From: Rhizophagus clarus | Taxonomy: Eukaryota; Glomeromycota; Glomeromycetes; Glomerales; Glomeraceae | DNA length: 64,000 nt | NCBI GenBank assembly: GCA_015698045.1 | Contig: BLAL01000196.1 | Span: forward strand, 992,001-1,056,000 | Direction of reading: 5' to 3' | Part shown: one piece after another, positions 32,544-42,179 of the stretch | Layout of the letters: each line of letters opens with the position of its first letter | Position numbering within the stretch: position 1 is the first letter of the stretch | The notes under the pieces: model-generated | What the model was told of the DNA's origin: nothing | The model's input: only the letters and a program-made list of their open reading frames with translations | Database searches by the model: none | Position numbers and translations under genes: made by a program

Positions 32544-35423
32544 TTAAAAAATATACGTATTAACAAAATATTCATTTTCACAGTTATTTCTTGGTATAAT
32601 GTGAACTGACATATCAACTGAATCTAAGTAAACACATGTATATTGATCAGTTAGCCATAATCTTAGACAGTCGTATATGATCTCTTCTTCTTGTACTTCT
32701 TCATACCATCGTAACAAAGCAAGATTTACTGGCTCTTTTAAACTTTTTGCAGAAAATTCTAATAATAAAAGTGCCTAAATTTAATTCAGTTAATAACATG
32801 TCATCATGACAAAAATCTTAATAAAAAATTTTAAGCATATCATACCTTTCCATACCACGCAGTTTCTTCGGAAGAGACTACTACATCACTGAACCATTCA
32901 TTACCATAAAAGGTTCTTGCTGTTCGGATAATATCAGTTGATTCAACAGCTACACTAGAATATATTTTAAAATGCCCAGATTCATAATCATATTCTAACT
33001 CATTTTCCGTCAAAAACTCTTCAAAACCTGCATGAAGGTTATCAAACCCTTCTTTATACAGATGATGGATATCGGTGTCTTGTTTTATTTTAGAAACTGT
33101 TGTTTCAATTTCAGTAAATTTGAACTCCCATAAAAGATTTCGAAATCCACTAGATCTCCTTATCGTAGGTTTTTTTTGTTTCAAGGCTAAATATTGACGT
33201 CGCATCTATCATATCAAATTTAAATTAATCGATTAAAATAGATTATGACAAAACAGATCATATAACATTACCGTAGTTAACATTTGTAGAACATAATTTC
33301 TTTTATTTGTCATTCGATATGGAGTTTTAACACTCTTCTTATGCAAAATTTCATATGTTTCTGTTGACATCCCATTCATCGAATCATAAAGTCGAATTGA
33401 CGGAATTACATGATAACGAAGCACGTGAAGTTTAGGTATTTTACAGCGACTTGAAGAATATTCGGCAAATATCGTTACAAATTCTTGACAGAATTCAGTT
33501 ATTAACGTCTAGTAATAGTAGTAATAAATTTTTAAAAAACTGAAATTAAATACTAATTAAAGATTTGGTTTAGAATTAATAATCGATATTTACCTCTAAT
33601 TCTGTTAACTCGGTATCCGTAAATGACTCCTGACGCAATTTCATATACATTACCAAATATTTATGAAAAATGTTGCACAGTCTCTTACATGGTATTCCAC
33701 CTTCTTTATAATCATTGTATAAATTATCTATAACGAAAATAATCACTTTCATTATATTACGATAATCATTGGCAGTAAATTTAGATATATTTTCCAATCT
33801 GTTTTTTAATATTATTAAGCCTGGATATCGTGGGATTGCGCACAATCTGTGGTCCATATCTTTTACTGCTCTATTGCTGACCTTTTGGTGTAACAATTTA
33901 CGAGTAAATTCTATGAGATACTTTGTTATTCCAAGGTCGAGTAAATGCATATGATCTGGAGCAGTCGCCTCATAAATATTAAAATCGTCAAAATCCCAAA
34001 AATAATTAAACTCCTTATGAATCGAAAATTCACTTGCTTGATTCTCACTAATAGCTAGTTTCATCTTTTCTGGAGTTTGTAAATCAATATGAGATAATGC
34101 CATATTATTAAGATCTTCATTATTTATCAAGCAATAATAACATGGTCGTTTAGAAGTTGATGGAAGATATGTTGCGGTAAATGCTCCTGCTTCTGCCATA
34201 TCAGCAAGGATAACTGATAATTTTGGTGTAAATGGATGTATTTTATTTTGAACAACTAAATACATGTCATTTTGATTCATTATCGGCGATAATAATATTT
34301 GGAGACATCTCTGAAAAACGAGTCTCTGTAATCTTCGGAAAGACTCAGAATTCCTTGTAGTATTATCTTTTGCTTTCAATTTTGGCAAATAACCAACAAG
34401 TACTTTAGCGTTAGGTTTATTTCGCTGCCAATTTGGTATATTTCCAAGTGAAATATATATAGGATGTTCAGAAGTTTTGCCCAGATGATCACAAGTTGTG
34501 GAATCAGCGTAGATTATTATCGATAATAATTTGTTATCGACAGGAATTTTATTTTTCGTGATATACCACCAATTACTTTCGAATTATTCACCATAAGTCT
34601 TAATCAATGTATTGTGATTTTTATACTTAAAAACAAATTCTTCATTCATTTCAGATTGAAGAAGCAGAACTTTAATTCCATGAATTATCGGTTGATAATA
34701 AAAAGAATAATCTTTATCCTGGAATTTCGTGATAAGGACTTTTTTGAATTTCATATAAGGAAATTCGTTAACATCAAGAAATCCACGACCTTCCTTAGTA
34801 TTTATTGGTAATGGGTTTTTTTCGGCCTCTTGTCTGCTTTTATTGATTAACTTAATTATCCTATCACTGCAAGAATTAGATAATTGATATTCCATAACAA
34901 TTTCCATGAATTCACGATAAATGTCGTTCGGCTATTCAGTGTTAGGTGGATGTGTTTTGTCTCTTATTGCATCATCTAGTGTGGTCCCACAAAAATCTTC
35001 AGCATCAATAGATAACGAGTATGTTAAGTCAACTTCATTATTCTCATTATCGTCATCATCAAATTTACCACTTTTCTCATCCAACTCATCGTTGTCATCA
35101 AATTCCCCACTTTCCTCATCCGACTCTTCAGAAATTTGTAAATTTTCATGAGATTCTACAGGTTGTTCTAATGTTATTTTTGATTCAGATTCGTCATCTT
35201 TCATTGAAAGATCATCATCCCAGAGACCGGATTCTTCATGATATGGCACTTTTGATACTTCTTTATCATCATCATCCCAGAGATCAGGTTCTTCGTGTGG
35301 CATGTTTGATTGAAAGGTTACTTCTTCATCTTCATCAATATATTGATGCTTGTCCGAAATATGTCGTTTTAATGCATAAGTTGACGAAAAAGTACATGAA
35401 CAATATGAATATTTATAGGTCAT
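32544..35423 (-). pseudogene. KDZ (Plavaka-like) transposase, 4 exons, two in-frame stops
   Basis: Exons (minus): 35423-33594, 33508-33272, 33205-32846, 32774-32544; in phase, 886 codons including the stop. The N-terminus has a C2H2-like finger (CSCTFSSTYALKRHISDKH) and a long acidic Asp/Glu/Ser linker. The catalytic core shows IIIYADSTTCDHLGK, ISLGNIPNWQRNKPNAKVLV, VILADMAEAGAFTATYLPST, CYYC and APDHMHLLDLGITKYLIEF. The C-terminus has SVHIIPRNN. This order matches Plavaka/KDZ transposases of fungi. Two nonsense codons, TAG at about 34929 (after PPNTE) and TAA at about 34581 (after KTYGE), are the only breaks; each could be one substitution from a sense codon. All introns retain GT-AG, so the copy is young or was active recently. 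Confidence 0.82.
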
Positions 35424-35789
35424 TTTGAGTGATTTTAGCGATAGTGAACGGAACTAAATTTTATGAAAGTGAATTTGTTGCTTGAACAAAACTAGTAAAA
35501 ATGGAATTTATTGCCTGAACAAAACCAAAAAACGATGTAATATATATATTTCATTATTTCAGCTTTACTAGTAGTAGACGACGATCAGTTTTATTAGTAA
35601 ACAATACAGATATTTTTAGACTTTTCTTAATTGTATTGTTGATCTATTTAATTTTTAAGTACAACAATTAAATATGCATCATTATATCTCGATTAATTGT
35701 ATTATTTTGTATTGTTAAATTTTCAAATAATTTATTTAATTTTAAGTAATTGAAAGAGATCGATACCATTTACTACTATGATTGGATAT

Positions 35790-36080
35790 TTTCAGTTAAC
35801 TAATGTGCATTGTTACCGTATCCCTCGAATTTATTTACAAATAATTAATATGCATCGTTATTCCTCGAATTTATTTACAATTAACTAATATACATTGTTA
35901 TCCCTCGAATTTATTTAATTTTAGAGTACAATTAACTAATATGCATCGTTATCCCTTGTTTAATCCATTTAATTTTGAGTACAATTAACTAATATGCATC
36001 GTTATAATATTTTAATTATGCATTACAATTAATAACGCGTCGCTATAATAATTTAATTAGTATGCATTATAATTATTTAC
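35790..36080. repeat. Tandem repeat in the divergent promoter of the KDZ element
   Basis: About six units of 45-60 bp built on AATTAACTAATATGCATCGT and TATCCCTCGAATTTATTTA, between the transposase start (35423) and the accessory gene start (36375). A 26-bp CT-rich repeat (TTCTTCAATCCTTTTTCGTC, three copies, 36190-36275) follows in the leader of the accessory gene. Confidence 0.75.
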
Positions 36081-36374
36081 GCGTCACATCGAGTTTTACT
36101 GATCTAAATAGTTTATCAAACTTTAGAAAAGTTTATATATAGGATTTTTTCCAACCTTTTTTTTAAACTTTTTTTATCTCTGATTTTACATTCAAATCTT
36201 CTTCAATCCTTTTTCGTCCGCTTCTTCTTCAATCCTTTTTTATCTGCTTCTTCTTCAATCCTTTTTCGTTCGCTCCTTTTTTCACTTTATACTAAATTTT
36301 TCTTCACTCTTCTTTAGTCTAACCATTTATATCTTTCTTTTTTTGCTAATTTGTTTCAAACCTTTTTTAAAAAA

Positions 36375-38186
36375 ATGCCAAAAAAACGAAAATATTCCAC
36401 TAGAGCTAACAAAGATAAACAGTCTCAGGAATCAAATAACGAATATAATAATGAACAAGAAGGCCCATGAAAAATCGTAAAGCAGAAAGATACTTCGCAA
36501 GCTAAAGAGCCTGCTAAAGAATCAGATACTATTAGTTCACAAGCTAAAGAGACAGCCAAAAAATCAGATACTAGTAACCAGGGATCAGATAGTGATCAAG
36601 AAGAAATGGAAGTAGTAGCGGAATCTTCGCAAACTACACCACTAGCAGAAGGTAATGATCCATATATATTTATTATGATTTGTTAGATATTATGTTAATA
36701 AACCTTTCATAATCAATCATTTATTTTTTAGATAACACTCGAAGGATAAAGGAATATATTTCTAAACAACTCAAAAAATATGGCAGACAATCAAAGCAAA
36801 GTAAGTGATAATTTCCAGACTCGAAAATTGTCGACATTTCATTTCAGTTTACATCTATTACACCTAATACAATTTACTGGGTTAATACATTAACGTCAGC
36901 TGGCGATGAACATTCTGAAACGCTTGTACCAGAAACAAATAAAGAAAATGTACGGCGCAGTAGGCTGACCACGCCAGCTGTTGAGCATGGAAAAAGCTCG
37001 TCAACTACAACTGCAGAAGAAACACCGAAGATCAATGTCCAACCTCCTAAAAGCAGAAAAAGTTGCGAGGACATACTTATAAAACAAGGTAGGCAAATAC
37101 GAGCTCTATATGAATTACATAAAGAGACGCTCGAGAAAGTTGGATGGATCCAGAACCAGATTAAGTTGCAAAATGAGAAAAAGAAAAAAATTGACCTAAG
37201 CGAAAAGGTCTTCAATGTAAGTTTCTAACGAAAACCTGGTGCTATTCTCTCTTATACCATCCGTTACCAAATCACAACATAATTGCAATTATTTATTATC
37301 ACACACTAATATAGGAAGGTTATAACTCGGTGTGCAATAAATCCTTTCCGGACAATATGTGGCCTACCTTTGAAAATTTTAAGTTGGAGCTCGAAAATTG
37401 GCTAAATCAACATCATCCTGATTATCTTCGTGAAGTAGGCTATAGAGAGTGGACGAACGCATTTTCAGGACGCCATCATTCTATGGTGATTATCATTAAT
37501 AATCGTAATCATAACTGTTGTGTTTAATTTAAATTTTTCGATTATCATTATGGATTTTTTATTTTCTTTTATAGCTCATGCGAAAAATGAAAGATATGAG
37601 AGGAGTACACGTTGCAGCAGTGAAAAGCGCTATTTTTAAGAAATTCGGTCTACAATCAATAAGTGGTAATAAACGAAAAAACTCACAAGATATAACGAGT
37701 TGGAAAAATTTACCACAAGTTAAAGAGTGTTATAATAAGTTATATGATGATAACGATAATGTAATCGAAAATATAACAAAACTCGCATTTCCCGCAATAT
37801 CTGATACCGACGAGTCATTTCAGAATATCTATATTTATACGTCAGCGATATGCGATATAGTATTGAATCCTAGCTACCCCAACGTAGAGTGCGGGAAAAA
37901 ACCTCTAGAACAACGATATCAGAAATTTAAGATATGTGGCTGTTATTTAAACCAATTTATATAATTTGAAATCTATTCAGTTAGATAAAATTCGAATTAA
38001 TACTTTATTAGGATTTATTCGAAAAAAGGAGGTTTTACTATACATGACGCGCAGGAGATATTGAGGGAAGAAGTTCCAGAAATCCCAAAAACAGGCTCTT
38101 TTGAAGAGGAGAAGGAAACAGATGTAATTCTCAGAGGTGATGATATATTAATGACGTTGCATGATGACTTGTTTTATGATGATTAG
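36375..38186 (+). pseudogene. KDZ-element accessory gene, coiled-coil protein of unknown function
   Basis: Exons: 36375-36651, 36732-36800, 36900-37216, 37315-37485, 37575 to about 37933, and 38012-38186. The first four join in phase. The protein starts MPKKRKYSTR (nuclear-localisation-like), then a Lys/Glu/Ser-rich disordered part, a predicted coiled coil (about ILIKQGRQIRALYELHKETL to EKKKKIDL), a conserved-looking block NMWPTFENFKLELENWLNQH with YREWTNAFSGRHHSM, a block MRGVHVAAVKSAIFKKFGL, and an acidic C-terminus. One in-frame TGA at 36468 and an unresolved last splice (no GT at the expected donor near 37933) suggest a slightly damaged copy. I recognise no domain. Position inside the TSD-bounded element, divergent from the transposase, suggests a helper role in transposition or targeting. 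Confidence 0.6.
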
Positions 38187-38797
38187 CAATTATTCATAGG
38201 TTGGAAAGTGATGTTTTATTTTAAGGTGGCATACTAATATTTTATAATTAATTATAATTATTATCATTATGAATTTTATTATGAATTTTATTATTATAAA
38301 TAAATAAATAAATTTACGTTAGTAATCGCAATGAATATTTTCAATATTTATCGTTTGAATTTTCTTGATTTTTATCGTATGAAATTTTCTCGACTTTTAT
38401 CGTTTAGGCTTAATTTCGATAAGTAATCATCTTTTTTGTATCGATACTACTTGACGAGTCTGATTATTATCGATAGATATCATGTGACCTTTCCATCGAT
38501 ATACATCTCTATCGATATTTGTCATTTTAGTTAAATTCTGATAATTTGTCATCATTTACCCACATCGATACTACTCGACGAGTCTGATTATTATCGATAT
38601 ATATCATGTGACCTATCCATCAATATATATCCCCTAAAAAAATTTCCTGATGTTGGACAAAATTGTCCAAACCTGTAAAAAGTGACCAAACCCAATAAAA
38701 AAGTGGACAAAATTATTCAAAAGGAAAGTGGACAAAGTTGTCCAAAAACGAGGAAATCTTATACCTTATTGATGAACGTAAAACTTGATGACAACTC

Positions 38798-39010
38798 TTA
38801 TAAGTCAATATACGTACGACCTTCATTCTTCTTAAATATTATTCTCACTTTATCTTGTTCGAAAACACACGAATCAATTTTTTTATTTGTTACTGTCCAA
38901 ATATATGAAAGCGCTGTTGAAACTGAATTTTCAACATCATCAGGTAAAAAAGCTTTTTTTCCACGAATCTTTGAATTGAGAATAGCGGAAGGTGTTTTCG
39001 ACATATTCAA
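38798..39010 (-). other. Short open frame in the right arm of the KDZ element, unknown
   Basis: Seventy codons including AILNSKIRGKKAFLPDDVEN and ALSYIWTVTNKKIDSCVFEQ. Composition looks coding (balanced, amphipathic), unlike the surrounding repeats, but no family or intron partners are seen. It could be an exon of a third, decayed gene of the element. Confidence 0.3.
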
Positions 39011-39513
39011 ACAAAGAAATACTTGATAATATTTCGTGTGAAATCAAGAAGAAAAATATTTTTTTTTTTGATTTTATGACGTGTTTATTTATATTCAATT
39101 TTGCCAGCCACATCATTACATCACAAAAAAATGATGATCTGCAGCCAATCATTATTTTGACAATTTCGCCAATTTCGACTTGACGAATTTATTTCGGCTT
39201 TTTGCCATTTTGATTTGCATTGACGAATTGTTTATTTTTTTTCGACATTTTCGACATGTCAAAATTCTTTATTTATGACATGCATCTTTAATGGTGGCTT
39301 AGAGTTATACAGATCAAATGATAGTCATAGTTTTCATTGTACAATGTGATTTTATTTTTGTAATCTTCAAATCAATTTTTTATTTATTACAAATTAGTTG
39401 CTGATCACAGTAATTCGAAAATGGCGATAAACCAAAAAATGTTTTTAGTAAAATTTTATGGGCCAGAACTGAAAACAGAACTAAAAACTGCAATTCAGAG
39501 CTCTATTTCTGAC

Positions 39514-40080
39514 TGAAAGATTATAATAACTTATATAGTTTAGTTTAACTGAATTAACAATAGTTTAATTAAACTTTAGTACTCACATTTATTATATATT
39601 GATTTTATTTTTTTGTTCTATAAATAGCATCTAATTATAATTTCTTTTGTTTTAATAAAAATAAAAAAAAAATAAAAATAATATTATACTTTATACTATA
39701 TTATATTTTTTAGATAAAACTTAAGTTAATTTAAATTAACTTAAATCTTGTTCAATTTGAGCCAAAATTTTTATAGTTTGGATTTAATTTAAACAGGTAA
39801 ACCAAAATTTTTTATGGTTTGACTTATTATAGTTTAACTTGATGTAATTAAATTAACCTAGAATTTGGTTTAGTTTGAGCTGATTTATATAAGGCTTTAA
39901 TTATATAATAAAAATTTAATTTGTAATTTTATTTATTAAATATTCTATAATTTATAAGAAAATTTCTAAGTTTACACAGGATGTTTAAACACGGTACCAC
40001 ATGATTAAACTTACTGATTGGTTAGTGATTAGTTTTACAATTACGTCAAATCAGTCAATTAGTTATTTATTTATATGTTC
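39514..40080. other. AT-rich non-coding DNA
   Basis: Degenerate TAGTTTAATTTAAACT-like inverted repeats and two copies of AACCAAAATTTTTTATGGTTTG-like sequence (about 39755-39830). No genes. Confidence 0.5.
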
Positions 40081-40084
40081 TTTT

Positions 40085-40340
40085 TCTTTTCAGATAGTTC
40101 TTCACGAAGCCTGCAAAGGTATTGTATATTTCTTATTTTTTCTTTATTTGTTTTCAATTTTTCTTTTTCTTTCTAACTTCCTTCTCTTCTTTTTAGGTCT
40201 TTTATCATTAGGTTATTTCAGTTTTACGTAAAGGTATGTCATTTCTATTCTTTTTTCCTTTTTTTTTGTTTTGTTTTTAATTTCTTTTTTTTTTCTTTTA
40301 GGTTTTTGGGCCCTTTCAGTTTCGTGAACAAAGGTACAGT
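40085..40340 (+). repeat. Three repeated exon-like units with TTTTAG/AAAGGTA borders
   Basis: Short segments (about 25-37 nt) such as GTTTTTGGGCCCTTTCAGTT...GAACAAAG are each bordered by a pyrimidine-rich tract plus TTTTAG or CAG and by AAAG|GTA. Spacing is about 110 bp. They read like micro-exons or a decayed tandem repeat. No continuous protein is evident. Confidence 0.4.
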
Positions 40341-41030
40341 ATATTTACTTTTCATTCTTATTTCCTTTGTTGTTTTTTATGTTTCATTTTTACTAATAGC
40401 TATTTTATTCTTTTCTTTATGGGTTAGTTTTTCGTTTTCATTTCCTTTCCATTTTGTTTTCCACTTCGTTTCTACTTCATGTTTTTGCTTTTTATATTAT
40501 CTTTATTTTCCACTTCTCTATTTTATTTTCGTATTCTCCCATTTCCATTTTGTTTTCGTATTCCCCTTTTTATTTCATTTTTGTTTACCTCCTTTTCATT
40601 TCATTTCTTTTTTGTTTTCCTCTCTTTCATTTCATTTTGTATTCCTCTTTCCATTTTGTTTTTGTATTCCCCATTTTCATTTCGTTTTCATATTCTCCTT
40701 TCTATTTTGTTTTCATTTTTCTACCTTTTTATTTCGTTTCTTCCTATTTAACCCTTTCATATTCTTTAACACTTTCCATTTCTTTTTACTTCTTTCTGAT
40801 TCATTTTCTTTTTGTCTAACCAATTCCTTTTCATCTTTCTTCTTTTACACTTTTTCCTTATTGTTCTCATTCCCTTTCATTTTTATTTTGATTTTTCTCG
40901 TATTTTTTGTTGTTTATATAATCTTTTCTCAAATCCTTTTGCCTACCATTATTTTTTTCATCCACACATATCTTTTCAACCTTTTCAACTTTCTTTTTAT
41001 CCTTTTGATTTCTTCTTTATCTAATTAATT
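40341..41030. repeat. Polypyrimidine low-complexity tract
   Basis: T/C-rich plus strand with TTTTCATTTCGTTTTCATATTC-like units. The long Phe-rich frames in all three forward phases are compositional artefacts. Confidence 0.85.
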
Positions 41031-41224
41031 TAACATTGTAACTTGTAAGTTTAACCTTGCATTATAAATAAAAATGAAAGATTTTTAAAGTTCTTTAAAA
41101 CTGATCAATAATATTTTGCAAAAAAAATAAATCTAATACAATTAATCACGTGATCCGTGTTTGAATATACTGTGTATAAATAGAAATTTTCAATTTATAA
41201 TTATCAAAATTTATAAATTATTAA

Positions 41225-41870
41225 TCAGATAGTTAAATTTTATTATCACTATTTTTGAATTGCTGTGATCAGATGATTTGTCAATCAATTAAAAAAAATA
41301 TGAAAACAGCTGAAAATAACTGAAAACAATTAATTTATCAAAAATACTCTTATTAAACACATACAAAAAACACTTTTTATAAATATTTTTCTTAAAAAAT
41401 ACTAAACTTGACACCTTTAACATTTTTTATTATGTTTATAAGATGTTTTACAATGTGTTTTTTTATTTATTAAAAACTAAAGATCTAAATAAAAAAAATA
41501 GTTAGAAATAGAAAAAAAGAAAAAAAATGAAAAAAAAGAAAAAAAACTAATAAAATAAAAAAAATATTACCTGTTACTTAGTAGTAAACTTTTAGAATCG
41601 TTAGGAATCAATTTTTAAGAATCAGTTTTTAGGAATCGGTCTCTAGGAATCAGAGGAATCAGTTTATAAGCTATTGTGATAAAAAAGGATGAACGATAAA
41701 AAATATATAAGTAAAGTTTGTATAATAGTAGCTTAGCATTACACAGATCAAATGATGTCTGTGATATTTATAGTAAAAAGTGATTTTAATTTGTGTAATC
41801 TAAAATTAATTTTTATTTATATAAAAAAAGGCTGCTGATCACAGTAATTCGAAAATGGCGATAATTAAAA
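41225..41870. repeat. Uninterrupted relic of the hAT-type MITE at 30.6/39.5 kb
   Basis: Matches 30960-31410 (TTTTTTATTTATTAAAAACT, AAGATCTAAATAAAAAAAAT, AGGAATCAGTTTATAAGC) and then, with no gap, 39299-39450 (ACAGATCAAATGAT, TGCTGATCACAGTAATTCGA, AAATGGCGATAA). It lacks the terminal TAGAGCTCT ends. Confidence 0.8.
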
Positions 41871-42179
41871 TTTTAAATTTAAATAAAAATTTAAGCAGTT
41901 AAATTAAAGAAACAAATTATGATATAAAAACTAAATTTATAATTTTGCATTATCTAGATTTTTTAAATATATTTAATTTTTAATTTTATATTTAAAAAAA
42001 TATACTAAAATTAAATTTTACAAAATTAGTATTTAAATTGTAATTATATATACTTAAATTATATTTGTTATATATTTAATTTTACTTATTTTTATATATT
42101 TTAAAATAAGAATATTTATTTTTTATATAATTAAATTATAATTAAATTGTATTTAATTTATTTAATTTTTAATATTTTA

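Larger units (their letters stand above)
31414..39298. mobile_element. KDZ/Plavaka-type DNA transposon with two divergent genes, 8-bp TSD ATGGTGGC
   Basis: ATGGTGGC at 31414-31421 and 39291-39298 flanks 7869 bp. Ends are TAAAGTTACC...GCATCTTTA (a short TAAAG inverted match) with subterminal TGTCGAAATT/AATTTCGACA repeats at both ends. Inside are palindromes TTGGACAAAATTGTCCAA at both subterminal regions (31803-31900; 38650-38750), a minus-strand transposase and a plus-strand accessory gene. An 8-bp target duplication fits the KDZ superfamily. Confidence 0.82.
30613..39513. mobile_element. hAT-type MITE (about 1 kb) split by a 7.9-kb transposon; 8-bp TSD TTTCTGAC
   Basis: TSD TTTCTGAC at 30613-30620 and 39506-39513. 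Inverted termini are TAGAGCTCTAAACAG and TAGAGCTCTGAATTG. Subterminal DNA is rich in ACTGAAAA/TTTTCAGT inverted repeats (30650-30960). The interior (30960-31410 and 39299-39450) is homologous to 41225-41870, which lacks the insertion and serves as an empty-site reference. Confidence 0.85.

Noticed and set aside
35021-35428. 135-codon His-rich plus frame
   Set aside because: Antisense of the acidic linker of the KDZ transposase.
40306-41028. 240-codon hydrophobic frame
   Set aside because: Same artefact as the other pyrimidine tracts, open in three phases.
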